Source: CAWDPQ01 sp049642465 | GTDB taxonomy: Bacteria; Acidobacteriota; Vicinamibacteria; Vicinamibacterales; 2-12-FULL-66-21 | Length of the DNA stretch: 9,583 nucleotides | Reading direction: 5' to 3' | Assembly: GCA_049642465.1 (NCBI GenBank) | Contig: JBAROV010000064.1 | Coordinates: forward strand, 1 to 9,583 | Shown: positions 1 through 6,312 of the stretch, in pieces | Position numbering within the stretch: the stretch's first letter is position 1 | Layout: each line of letters begins with the position of its first letter | Made by a program: the position numbers and the translations under genes | The notes under the pieces: model-generated | Seen by the model: only the letters and a program-made list of their open reading frames with translations | What the model was told of the DNA's origin: nothing | Database searches by the model: none

Positions 1-102
1 AACGCCAACTCGAATCTCCGCCCGTCGGTCGCGGCGGCGTGGGGACTTGACCCGTTCGAAAAGGTGGTGGATTTTCTCGTCGGCCAGCTGCAGCTGCGCT
101 GA
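1..102 (+). CDS. C-terminal end of an unidentified protein (5' truncated by window edge)
   Basis: The first 33 codons of the + strand are open from base 1 to a TGA at 100-102. Third codon positions are almost all G or C, which is how a real gene in this DNA should look. The peptide ends ...WGLDPFEKVVDFLVGQLQLR. I do not recognise the family from so short a tail. This is the only + strand gene in the window and it converges on the minus-strand methyltransferase gene, with 28 bp between the two stops. No hairpin followed by a T-run is visible in that 28-bp gap. The opposite strand is also open here but has no start or stop to define a gene. Confidence 0.6.
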   Translation, partial: NANSNLRPSVAAAWGLDPFEKVVDFLVGQLQLR

Positions 103-130
103 GGCTGTTCCACGGTAGAAACCACTCCAA

Positions 131-637
131 TTAGCGCAGTCGCGCCCCTGGGTTGCCGCGATCACGATTTGGCCACCACCTGCCGACGTGGTGACAGTAC
201 TCGTCATAATCGCCATCAAAGGTCCGCCGCAGTGTGGGCTCCTCATACAACACGACAAACACGTGGGTAATCAGAAGGAACAACGCGGCATATCCGAATA
301 AGAGAATCGACTGATAAAACAACGCGGCGCCAGACAAAGCGAGGCCGGCGCCGAGATACATCGGATTCCGGACGAACCGATATGGACCCCGAACCACGAG
401 CCGACGTGGCGGATCAAACGGCGCCGGGGTCCCGCTGCCGACGAACACGAACGTCAAGATGCACGTGACGGCGAGCGCTCCGCCCACCGCTGCCAGGATC
501 ATTCCAGCGACTTGCCACGCGCCAAGGGCCGGCGGTCGACTGATGCCTGTTGTGGACAGGATCCGGTTTGGCAGGAATATGAGAAGGAAGCCTATGAAAA
601 GCGTCGCATACGTTACCGCGCGAATAAGGACGAACAT
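131..637 (-). CDS. Isoprenylcysteine carboxyl methyltransferase (ICMT/PEMT)-like membrane methyltransferase
   Basis: A 168-aa integral membrane protein of the ICMT/PEMT fold. Seen in the sequence: hydrophobic segments at about residues 2-22, 40-65, 94-112 and 113-131; the family signature GPYRFVRNPMYLG at 84-96; then an acidic-aromatic C-terminal motif (YEEP at 131-134, followed by F-x3-Y-x2-Y and WWP at 154-156). In the family these conserved blocks form the SAM pocket at the membrane face and the enzyme methylates a small lipid, isoprenoid or cysteine substrate; the substrate here is unknown. I chose the ATG at 637 because the protein then begins directly with the first membrane helix, as is usual. 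A TTG at 658 would add seven residues. Neither start has a strong ribosome-binding site. It is the last minus-strand gene before the convergent + gene. Confidence 0.85.
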   Translation of the reverse strand: MFVLIRAVTYATLFIGFLLIFLPNRILSTTGISRPPALGAWQVAGMILAAVGGALAVTCILTFVFVGSGTPAPFDPPRRLVVRGPYRFVRNPMYLGAGLALSGAALFYQSILLFGYAALFLLITHVFVVLYEEPTLRRTFDGDYDEYCHHVGRWWPNRDRGNPGARLR

Positions 638-742
638 CACCGACCCGAACTCACTCAACGCGCGTTCAACTCAAACGGCAGGACGGACAGGAGTAGCCGC
701 ACTCGCGGCAAGCGCAGGATAGGCCACGCGGTCACGCGGGTG

Positions 743-1141
743 CTACGCCAACTCATAACTCAGAGCGAAAGGATGCTCCATGCCGTGCCCAACCGCGGAG
801 CTGCCCTCGCCCGCGAGGCCCTGCAGCTCTCCAGTTGCGGAGCCGGGAATAACCGAATAGGACTCCTTCGCTCGCCCGCTTTCGAATACGCCAGTGCGTT
901 GGAGCACGAAGCTCCCGGCCTTCCCCCCGATTCGTCCAACGACACGCTCGAGCCCCACGAAGGTCGCCGAGCCGTCGCTGCGATACATCATGAGGTACTC
1001 GACATGCGCCTCCGCCTCGATGTCGCCAGTGTAATTTTTGGTGACGCTAGTGCGAGTGAGTTTTGGCTGGTCCTGGCCCTCACTATAGGGCGCTTCATCC
1101 CACTTCTTGATGGCGAACCGGGCGTTCGCGGTCTTCTTCAT
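743..1141 (-). CDS. DUF3224 domain-containing protein
   Basis: A 132-aa soluble protein with no signal peptide that matches the DUF3224 pattern along its whole length. It begins MKKTANARFAIKKWDE, followed by a K-L-T-R-T-SVTKNYTGDIE stretch, E-Y-L-M-M-Y at about 49-54, a G-x2-R-V-V-G-R-I-G-G-K-x-G-S-F-V-L-Q block at about 63-81, and a glycine-rich GELQGLAGEGS stretch near 104-114. DUF3224 is thought to form a small beta-barrel; no biochemical role is established. The ATG at 1141 has a clear ribosome-binding site (GGAGAAGGG, 3 bp before the ATG), which fixes the start. The gene lies 92 bp downstream of the GNAT gene and 105 bp upstream of the methyltransferase start, with no sign of overlap with either. 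Confidence 0.88.
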   Translation of the reverse strand: MKKTANARFAIKKWDEAPYSEGQDQPKLTRTSVTKNYTGDIEAEAHVEYLMMYRSDGSATFVGLERVVGRIGGKAGSFVLQRTGVFESGRAKESYSVIPGSATGELQGLAGEGSSAVGHGMEHPFALSYELA

Positions 1142-1233
1142 GTGCCCTTCTCCAAATGAGCCGCGACATCATGCCACAAGACGAACGGCGCGTCGGCTCC
1201 GGTTGGCGGTCATCCCTCTGATCGGTTGGTTCG

Positions 1234-1995
1234 CTATCCGCGAATGAGCGAGCCGGTCAGGATAGTCGCGTACGGCTCAAAGCCGGCTTTCTGCAGCGTT
1301 CGGCGGGAGGGAATGTTGTCGCGATTGCAGCGCGCCGCCGGTATGGCGCCGAGCTCGTACGCCACGCGTTTGAGCTCCTGCACCAGATACGAACCGAGAC
1401 CTCGCCGCCGGAACGCTTCGTCGACAGCCATGTGAATGTCGGCGTACGGCCTGTTGTAGTGGAACATGAGGCCGCCTTTTGCTGCGGGCGTGTCATCCAG
1501 GTCGAGCCGCCACTCGGCGCCGCCGGCACGCTCTTCGATGCACAACCGGATTTCCTCGAGGGCCGTCAACGGATGCAGGGTGGCTCCATTACCCGCAAGG
1601 GATGTCGCCTCACAGTCTCGAAACACGATGCTTTCTGCGAACACTTCCCGACCGTACGTATGCAGCATCGTCGTCGCCAGGAAGTCGTTCGATTGAGTCT
1701 CCATTGCCTGCGCGCCGCTGATGGAGAGAAACTCCTCGAAGAAGTCGAAGGCGTGGGTCCGACTCTCGGACGTCAAGTAAAACTCGACGATCGTCGGCTT
1801 CTCCCGCCAGGGACCCGCAATCGCGACTGATCCGTATCCGACGGTCTGGCCGCCAGCCGAAAACACGTAGGTCACCGTCCAGCCGGGACGTGTGTGGATG
1901 GAATCGTGGACTATCTGGCAATTCATCTCCTGGCGATAGCGATCGCGCAGCGGAAACGTTCGGTCGATTGAAGACGGCTCAATGAGTACGGACAC
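1234..1995 (-). CDS. GNAT-family N-acetyltransferase, apparently tandem GNAT
   Basis: A 253-aa cytoplasmic acyltransferase. The C-terminal half (about 138-250) carries the GNAT acetyl-CoA signature: a beta-strand DIHMAVDEAF, then RRRGLGSYLVQELKR at 197-210 (the Q/R-x-x-G-x-G/A pyrophosphate loop), and the motif B region N225-x-x-N-x-P-S-x-x-T-L-x-K-A-GF ending at 239. The N-terminal half (about 1-120) has a GYGSVAIAGPW strand and a following helix-rich region. It looks like a second GNAT fold that lacks a good CoA loop, an arrangement found in other double-GNAT proteins. The substrate cannot be read from the sequence. The GTG at 1995 is preferred because GAAGGG lies 8 bp upstream; the first internal ATG would remove the first 23 residues. 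It follows the DinB gene after 58 bp. Confidence 0.85.
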   Translation of the reverse strand: MSVLIEPSSIDRTFPLRDRYRQEMNCQIVHDSIHTRPGWTVTYVFSAGGQTVGYGSVAIAGPWREKPTIVEFYLTSESRTHAFDFFEEFLSISGAQAMETQSNDFLATTMLHTYGREVFAESIVFRDCEATSLAGNGATLHPLTALEEIRLCIEERAGGAEWRLDLDDTPAAKGGLMFHYNRPYADIHMAVDEAFRRRGLGSYLVQELKRVAYELGAIPAARCNRDNIPSRRTLQKAGFEPYATILTGSLIRG

Positions 1996-2053
1996 ACCAG
2001 GTACCCTTCGATGCCTAAGTGTTTCTCGCGTTCATACCATCCATTCGTGCCAT

Positions 2054-2548
2054 TCACCGTCCCTCGTCGGCCGTAGGCCCGTAAAGCTGCGGCAGCGCGA
2101 TGTCATTCATGCGGAGATAGACGGTCAGTTGCGCACGATGGTGGACGAAGTGATTGATGGTGTTTCGCAGGACGGCTTTCCGTGGCGCGGTGTCGATCAC
2201 CTCGGGGCCGTACATCAGCCTCCAGGGAATCGGGAAATCCTCATCTCTTGCCAACAGTAGGGCCTCGCGGAGCTCGCGCACGTGCTTGTCGAACTCGCCC
2301 AGAAGCACCTCTGTGGTCTCAAATGTATACCCTGGGCCATCCGCGAGGTTCAGGTCGATCCCTTTCACGATGTTCGTCATCACCCCTGGCAGCCTCACCA
2401 CCAGCTGCGCCAGATGGCCGAGGGCGGAGGACTTGGGGTGAGGCTTCCACCGGCCCTTGTCGGCCGGCACACGCTCAATCAGCCTGCGCGTCGCCGGCAT
2501 TTCGTAGTCCAACTCCGAGATGAAGTCCTGCGCGATGCTCATAATCAT
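2054..2548 (-). CDS. DinB-family protein (putative metal-dependent hydrolase/thiol transferase fold)
   Basis: A 164-aa four-helix-bundle protein of the DinB/YfiT superfamily. Visible landmarks: the N-terminal SELDYEMPATRRLIERVP helix, W34-K-P-H-P-K-S followed by LGHLA (His45), YTF near 74-76, and NHFVHHRAQLTVYLR at 132-146, then the conserved tail PQLYGPTADE. His45, His133 and His137 fit the three-histidine metal site known for this superfamily. Members include bacillithiol- and mycothiol-dependent transferases and many proteins of unknown function; this one cannot be placed more precisely. Two starts are in frame, ATG at 2548 and ATG at 2542. The second gives the common MSIAxxF beginning. 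A longer reading up to 2740 would run into the preceding gene and is not supported. Confidence 0.88.
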   Translation of the reverse strand: MIMSIAQDFISELDYEMPATRRLIERVPADKGRWKPHPKSSALGHLAQLVVRLPGVMTNIVKGIDLNLADGPGYTFETTEVLLGEFDKHVRELREALLLARDEDFPIPWRLMYGPEVIDTAPRKAVLRNTINHFVHHRAQLTVYLRMNDIALPQLYGPTADEGR

Positions 2549-2606
2549 GGGTTTCCCGGGGCTCGAGGTCGTGTCGATCTCAAGGTCGTGTGCCCTCTGT
2601 TGAATC

Positions 2607-3605
2607 TCAACGGTCGACGACGAGGCGCACGGTCGCAACGTCACGCCCGCGGACGCGCACAGGAGTGCCGCCCGATGCGGCACGGCGCGCTTCGCGTCTG
2701 GCCTCGCGATAGGAGTCGAACGCGGAGTACGCGAATCCACGGACCAGATATTCGCCAGGGAGGGTCGCGAACGAGAACTCCCCTCTGGTATTCGCTTGGA
2801 CCGCCTGCACCGTACTCACCCAATCCTGGCGCAGCTCTTCCTCGGCCGGAATAGCCAGGACCCACGCGGCGCGCACTGGTTTCCCGTCGCCGTCAGTGAC
2901 CGTTCCCGCAATCCGGGCTGGATGCTGTGTGAACTCCACCTCGAGCACACTCTCGGCTTTGCTACTGAAATCAGTTGGCACGTCCGTTATGTCCACGCCG
3001 TCGAGCAGCACCCGTGACGGCCACCACGCAGCGCCCGGCGCCAGGGTATAGCCGGTACGCAGCACCCGTGGTCCGAACGCATTCCGCAACACGAATTTGG
3101 CACCCGACGCGCCTTCGGCGCCGACGCCGTCCAGCAGCGGCGAACCGCGCATCGCGAGAAAAGCGTTGACGACGATGTGGGGCGGCCAGGGAGCGGAGGG
3201 ATTGTCGCTGATCATCCGGAACTTTCCAGTCAGCGCGGTATCCCGCCGCACCTCAATGACGACCCCGGTTACGTCCGCCTCGCGAACTTCCACGATCGTC
3301 AGCGCGACGTCCGTTGCAGCGTGCGTGGAGGAGTGGGGCGTCCTGACTACCTTCAGCACGTACTTTCCGGTAGCAAGTGGGTGCGTGACGAATGTCCCGT
3401 TTCGCTGCAACCTGATCGGCACATAACTGACGCTCTCACCCTGCTGTGCCCCCAGCATCAGCACCGCTTCGGCCGGCTGCAGGTTGTGAGGATCGCTCAC
3501 CCGACCCGAGATCGTGTAACGCTTCGCGGAGGATTGCTGCTGGCCGTGAGCGGCGTGAATGACGAGAAGGCTCGCGACAAGCACGCCAAACCCTCTGCGA
3601 TTCAT
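2607..3605 (-). CDS. Secreted protein with carboxypeptidase regulatory-like (beta-sandwich) domains
   Basis: A 332-aa exported protein. Residues 1-21 form a signal peptide: MNRR, a hydrophobic stretch, then AAHG before QQQ. The mature part carries at least two transthyretin-like/carboxypeptidase regulatory beta-sandwich units. The first, at about 29-118, starts YTISGRVSDP and contains LATGKYVLKVV. The last, at about 230-310, starts AGTVTDGDGKPVRAAWVLAIP and contains GEFSFATLPGEYLVRGF. The middle (about 120-228) has a diverged unit with a VLLDGVDITDVPTDF motif. Such modules are common in Acidobacteriota cell-surface proteins and are usually structural or ligand-binding; no peptidase residues are visible. 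The ATG at 3605 has no Shine-Dalgarno of its own and overlaps the stop of a 9-codon micro-ORF. The arginine-rich C-terminus (about 300-320) is typical of this DNA's base composition. Confidence 0.85.
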   Translation of the reverse strand: MNRRGFGVLVASLLVIHAAHGQQQSSAKRYTISGRVSDPHNLQPAEAVLMLGAQQGESVSYVPIRLQRNGTFVTHPLATGKYVLKVVRTPHSSTHAATDVALTIVEVREADVTGVVIEVRRDTALTGKFRMISDNPSAPWPPHIVVNAFLAMRGSPLLDGVGAEGASGAKFVLRNAFGPRVLRTGYTLAPGAAWWPSRVLLDGVDITDVPTDFSSKAESVLEVEFTQHPARIAGTVTDGDGKPVRAAWVLAIPAEEELRQDWVSTVQAVQANTRGEFSFATLPGEYLVRGFAYSAFDSYREARREARRAASGGTPVRVRGRDVATVRLVVDR

Positions 3606-3631
3606 GGCCGGCTGATGTCTGGGATCTGCAT
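3602..3631 (-). other. Possible 9-codon leader micro-ORF coupled to the secreted beta-sandwich gene
   Basis: An ATG at 3631 preceded by GGAGG (4 bp spacer) opens the peptide MQIPDISRP, whose TGA overlaps the ATG of the downstream gene (ATGA at 3602-3605). The downstream gene has only GCCGGCC before its ATG, so ribosomes ending the micro-ORF could restart there. The Shine-Dalgarno match and the overlap are seen directly; the coupling is inference, and the peptide itself need not have a function. Confidence 0.35.
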
Positions 3632-3656
3632 CAGACCTCCGTCACTCCGCGCCCCT

Positions 3657-4139
3657 CTATCGAGCCCGTGGAACCGGGCTGAGCCGCCGAACATATCGCA
3701 TCATCAACCGGAGTGTTCCGCCCGTCGCCCCTCCCACTGCTGCCAACAGCCATGCGCGCTGGACCACGTACATCATCGCTCCCATCATCGGAAACATCAG
3801 GGCGGACTTGACGGTCTGATATTCGCGCGGGAAGTAGGCGCCTTCGAGGACGTATCCCAGACCTGCGAAGGTCCACGGCACGGCGATGCCGAGAGCCGCA
3901 CCGAAGCCGACCCAATGGGCGAAGCCGTCGAGCCGCGTGACACGCGTGATCCAGCGGAGGAGGATGGCGGCGACGATCTGGATAGGGAACCCTGCGACGA
4001 GGGCGAGGGCATAGACATAGAAGAATCCGAAGACCCATCGCCCTTCTCGGCCCCAGCTCTGCGCCGAGTCAGCGAAATACACCGCGGCCACGAAGAAGGT
4101 GCCGACCAGCACTGAGGCGAAAATGTACACGAAGCTCAC
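3657..4139 (-). CDS. Hypothetical four-TM membrane protein
   Basis: A 160-aa hydrophobic protein that I do not recognise. Membrane segments are visible at about 3-22, 36-61, 74-96 and 113-135, with a basic C-terminal tail (R-x-x-R-R-L-S-P-V-P-R-A-R) that should face the cytoplasm. The third and fourth segments are separated by a polar loop, EGAYFPREYQTVKSAL. The GTG start at 4139 is the first possible start after an in-frame TAA and has no clear ribosome-binding site; it overlaps the stop of a short upstream ORF (GTGA at 4136-4139). Its stop is 51 bp before the secreted beta-sandwich gene, so the two may share a transcript. Function unknown. Confidence 0.7.
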   Translation of the reverse strand: MSFVYIFASVLVGTFFVAAVYFADSAQSWGREGRWVFGFFYVYALALVAGFPIQIVAAILLRWITRVTRLDGFAHWVGFGAALGIAVPWTFAGLGYVLEGAYFPREYQTVKSALMFPMMGAMMYVVQRAWLLAAVGGATGGTLRLMMRYVRRLSPVPRAR

Positions 4140-4192
4140 CGGCCGTGACCCGGTCCGGACCGACGACGTCCTTTATACTGCTTTTGACTCAT
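4136..4192 (-). other. Possible 18-aa basic micro-ORF overlapping the start of the four-TM gene
   Basis: An ATG at 4192 with AGGA 7 bp upstream opens an 18-residue, strongly basic peptide (MSQKQYKGRRRSGPGHGR). Its TGA overlaps the GTG start of the four-TM gene. A 12-bp perfect palindrome, CGGTCCGGACCG at 4151-4162, lies inside it. The ribosome-binding site is better than that of the downstream gene. A role as coupling leader is inference; it could also be a chance ORF in spacer DNA. Confidence 0.3.
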
Positions 4193-4261
4193 GCTCGAAT
4201 CCTGCGCGTCGCGGTCAGGATAGGGTTTCTCCCGGTGCCGCGCCGCACAGCACAGCTCCTC

Positions 4262-4520
4262 TTAGCTGCCGAGCGGTCCATCGGCATGGAAGTCGACGAA
4301 CTGGACACCGAACTCAGCCCCGAGATCCTTAGAAATGTTGTTGACGATCTCTTCGCGGCGGCCGAGCCCACGCGGGTACGATGAAGTCCCAGCACTCAGC
4401 CGATGGGAGGGGCACTTGACAGGGCGGCCGATATTCGTTCGCGAGCGGCACATAACGGATGGGCAACATCGCAACCGAACCATCCGGCCGACGCTCCTCA
4501 TACGCCCCACGACGCGTCAT
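4262..4520 (-). pseudogene. Frameshifted hypothetical gene (about 86 aa when joined)
   Basis: Two adjacent reading frames join into one plausible protein. Frame one runs from the ATG at 4520 (MTRRGAYEERRPDGSVAMLP...) through YVPLANEYRPPCQ to WDFIVPAWA. The second frame continues with REEIVNNISKDLGAEFG and ends VQFVDFHADGPLGS at the TAA at 4262-4264. Both parts have G/C-rich third positions and protein-like composition, while each frame beyond the junction does not. The shift is one base forward, within roughly 4345-4370 (GGCTCGGCCGCCGCGAAG on the coding strand), where no classical slippery heptamer is visible. I do not recognise the family. It is either a recent pseudogene or a one-base sequence error. 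The ATG overlaps the TGA of a 22-codon ORF from 4585 (ATGA at 4517-4520) that lacks a ribosome-binding site. Confidence 0.55.
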
Positions 4521-4601
4521 CCCGGCAGCGCACCCGATAACCCCGCAGGAAGAATTCCCAGGCCCGAACCGCGAAGGGGCGCCATGCGTTTTGCTTAAGT
4601 A

Positions 4602-5255
4602 TCACCGCTCGTTCGACTGGAGCGGATTGGATCGTTCGCGTACGCAGTCGCGCCTGTTAAAGTCGATGAGCGGCTCCACGCCGTTTCGCTCCAATCGATC
4701 AACGAGCGCCATCGACCCGTCGCGTTTCGCTAGCGCCAGTTCCGATGCACCGATCGTCATCACCTGCAATACGAGACATGCGGTGACCGTGGCATGCTGA
4801 AGCGCCTCCAGGTCGACAAGTGGCGGTGCGATGAAAAAGAACGCCGACATCACTGACCCTTCCACCAGCGGCACACCCCACGTGATGGTCTCGAGCGGTG
4901 CGAATGAGACATTCGTGCGCCAGGGTGTGTGCGCGAGCGTGCTGACCGACCAAGCCACGAGATCACGGCCTTCGTCCAAGTGAACCTCGCGCGATAAGGC
5001 GCAGAGTTCGATCCGAGCCGCACGGTGCCGCTCCGTGGGATTAGACGGCATCTCGCGCTCGGACATACCCCCCGTGAGGTAAACGAACCAATTTCGCGCG
5101 GGCGCCCAAGGCCGCCATGTTGGCGAGAATCGATATATGTCCGTGTGGGGTGGTTCGTCATTGGTCTGATGGAACACCTCAAACGACCGATTCCAGAGCC
5201 GACGGTACCGGCGTTCGCGTTCCAGGCGTTGCGCCTCGATTGGGTTTCCGATCAT
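4602..5255 (-). CDS. Suppressor-of-fused (SUFU) domain protein
   Basis: A 217-aa soluble protein with a SUFU-type domain (PF05076-like). In the sequence: an N-terminal charged helix (EAQRLERERRYRRLW), then NWFVYLTGGMSEREM at about 55-69 (the 'T-x-G-M-S' core strand), RIELCALS at 81-88, WGVPLVEGSVMSAFFFIAPP at about 126-145, and a C-terminal block ITIGASELALAKRDGS-like region at 167-181 ending in DFNRRDCV. In animals SUFU binds Gli; bacterial SUFU proteins are mostly uncharacterised and many are predicted immunity proteins of polymorphic toxin systems. No toxin is encoded next to it here. I chose the ATG at 5255; the frame is open to 5501, but that extension crosses the palindromic spacer and part of the previous gene. 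Confidence 0.78.
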   Translation of the reverse strand: MIGNPIEAQRLERERRYRRLWNRSFEVFHQTNDEPPHTDIYRFSPTWRPWAPARNWFVYLTGGMSEREMPSNPTERHRAARIELCALSREVHLDEGRDLVAWSVSTLAHTPWRTNVSFAPLETITWGVPLVEGSVMSAFFFIAPPLVDLEALQHATVTACLVLQVMTIGASELALAKRDGSMALVDRLERNGVEPLIDFNRRDCVRERSNPLQSNER

Positions 5256-5298
5256 CGGATGTTTTTCGACGGCGACTTTGTTGCCTCGGTGTAACAAC

Positions 5299-5335
5299 AA
5301 CTCGTTCCGGAACGAGTTCCATGTTGGCACAACAT
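5299..5335. promoter_or_regulatory. Tandem palindromes upstream of the SUFU gene (candidate operator)
   Basis: Positions 5299-5318 are a perfect 20-bp palindrome (half-site AACTCGTTCC meeting GGAACGAGTT). Two bases later, 5321-5335 form a second inverted repeat, ATGTTG-GCA-CAACAT. The pair sits 44 bp before the SUFU ATG in the 178-bp spacer after the micro-ORF pair. No T-run follows on either strand, so an intrinsic terminator is unlikely; binding by a dimeric regulator is the natural guess. A perfect 20-bp palindrome is expected about 0.01 times by chance in a random sequence of this length. Confidence 0.5.
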
Positions 5336-5433
5336 CGGTGCCAGCCGCCGCCTTGTCGACGCTCGGCCGTACGACCTTACAGTGAAATTGGTTTCTCGAT
5401 GACGCCGCCGTGCCTAGCTGACACGTGCCAATA

Positions 5434-5586
5434 CTACCGGCCCGCGTGAACGCTGGTCCGGCGGGAATTGCGCACGCGCGTGAGCACAACTGCGACGCCA
5501 ACGAATGTCAACAGGTCGAGTACCGCGGCGAACAGCTTGCCAACAGCGGCAATCACGCCTGCAACACGACCGTCACCGATCGTCAT
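5434..5586 (-). CDS. Small (50-aa) putative membrane protein
   Basis: A 50-aa ORF: MTIGDGRVAGVIAAVGKLFAA, then a hydrophobic span continuing through VLDLLTFVGVAVVLTRV, then a basic tail RNSRRTSVHAGR. One long or two short membrane segments are likely between residues 8 and 40. The ATG overlaps the TGA of the preceding micro-ORF (ATGA at 5583-5586), and GGAG lies about 10 bp upstream of the ATG, within the preceding ORF. Third positions are G/C-rich. I do not recognise a family. A longer in-frame reading from 5718 gives a Cys/Arg/Ser-rich N-terminus of non-protein-like composition and is rejected. Confidence 0.45.
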   Translation of the reverse strand: MTIGDGRVAGVIAAVGKLFAAVLDLLTFVGVAVVLTRVRNSRRTSVHAGR

Positions 5587-5678
5587 GATGTCATCACTCC
5601 AGTCGTGGAGGGTCGGCGACGGACAAGCACAGATGCCAGAACGGCCGCCACAAAGACCGCTAGCGCGCAAGATGCCAT
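5583..5678 (-). CDS. Micro-ORF for a 31-aa single-TM peptide
   Basis: The ATG at 5678 is preceded by GGAG with a 4-bp spacer. The peptide starts MASCALAVFVAAVLASVLV (one membrane segment), followed by RRR and a polar tail to VMTS. Its TGA overlaps the ATG of the next small membrane ORF. The hydrophobic-then-RRR layout predicts N-out/C-in topology. It is too short for family assignment; the coupled arrangement with the next ORF is the main support that it is real. Confidence 0.35.
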   Translation of the reverse strand: MASCALAVFVAAVLASVLVRRRPSTTGVMTS

Positions 5679-5747
5679 CACACTCCGAAGAGCGTCGGGA
5701 CACGCCAGATATACCCATCCATCACTTCGGCAAACGTCTACGTTCGC

Positions 5748-6260
5748 TCACGGACGTTGGTCGTGTCCCAGCCAGTCCTCTTTCTTCCCTACGATGACCC
5801 GACCGTCGAGCAGGACCGGTATCCGAAGCGTGCCGCGCGCTTCAAACTCCTGGCCCTCGAATCTGTATTGACGCTCGAAGGTCACGAGATAGATCCACTT
5901 CCGCTCGTCGGTCATGTAGTTCCCGATATGCAACCATTCGACCTGCTCGAGCCGGTACGCGCGAGGGATGGCGGTGTACTTCTCGACCTCGCGCCCGGCC
6001 AGTTCAATCGCCCGCGAAATCGGAAGCGATGGCTCCTGACCGGGAACCCAATCCGGAGAATTTTTCACATCATCAAACGAGACGTCCCATACCCACATCT
6101 CGCCGTCAGTGGTTGCGCCGTAGCGGTAGCTGTCCGGTCCCAGGGTCGCGACAGACGCCCGGTTGACCTCGAGGAAGACGTCACTCATGCCGCAGCCGGC
6201 AGTGATGACCGCGAGGACCATGGGGGCAAGCCTGTTACGGCGCAAGGCATCTGGAGCCAT
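5748..6260 (-). CDS. Hypothetical exported protein, possible lipoprotein
   Basis: A 170-aa protein. The N-terminus MAPDALRRNRLAPMVLAVITAGC has basic residues, a short hydrophobic core and Cys23. The residues before the cysteine (T-A-G-C) are a weak lipobox, because the usual Leu at -3 is missing. The mature part contains W-rich and charged stretches (EMWVWDVSFDDV at about 54-65), then SLPISRAIELAGREVEKYT at about 78-96 resembling a small helix, and then three to four predicted beta strands (VEWLHIGNYM, WIYLVTFERQY, ARGTLRIPVLLDGRVIV). I do not recognise a named family. AGGG lies only 2 bp before the ATG at 6260, a close spacing; an ATG 13 codons in is an alternative but would destroy the basic n-region. 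The next gene in transcription order is the micro-ORF pair. Confidence 0.7.
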   Translation of the reverse strand: MAPDALRRNRLAPMVLAVITAGCGMSDVFLEVNRASVATLGPDSYRYGATTDGEMWVWDVSFDDVKNSPDWVPGQEPSLPISRAIELAGREVEKYTAIPRAYRLEQVEWLHIGNYMTDERKWIYLVTFERQYRFEGQEFEARGTLRIPVLLDGRVIVGKKEDWLGHDQRP

Positions 6261-6312
6261 TTCCCTGTTAGACCCCGATCGCGTCGAGACGGCTGCGGGC
6301 TCTTGACGGGGC

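Noticed and set aside
696..709. GCCGC-ACTC-GCGGC hairpin between the DUF3224 and methyltransferase genes
   Set aside because: A 5-bp stem with no T-run is expected by chance in DNA this GC-rich; not called a terminator.
2549..2740. N-terminal extension of the DinB reading frame
   Set aside because: It would overlap the preceding gene by about 130 bp and gives a low-complexity Arg/Ala/Ser-rich sequence unlike DinB starts.
3177..4115. 312-codon open frame on the + strand
   Set aside because: It spans two well-supported minus-strand genes and their spacer, has no family-like motifs and is antisense to GC-rich codons. The same applies to the + strand frames at 512-1159, 2282-2854, 5757-6374 and 7451-8050.
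5415..5430. TGGCACGTGTC, resembling the -24 half of a sigma-54 promoter (minus strand)
   Set aside because: The -12 half (TTGC) is missing at the required spacing.
5256..5501. 82-residue N-terminal extension of the SUFU frame
   Set aside because: It crosses the tandem palindromes and overlaps the 50-aa ORF; the SUFU domain needs none of it and a good internal ATG exists.
6267..6273. GTTAGAC heptamer on the + strand, like an integron core site
   Set aside because: It is oriented opposite to the genes, lies right at a gene start, and has no RYYYAAC partner within 150 bp on the expected side.
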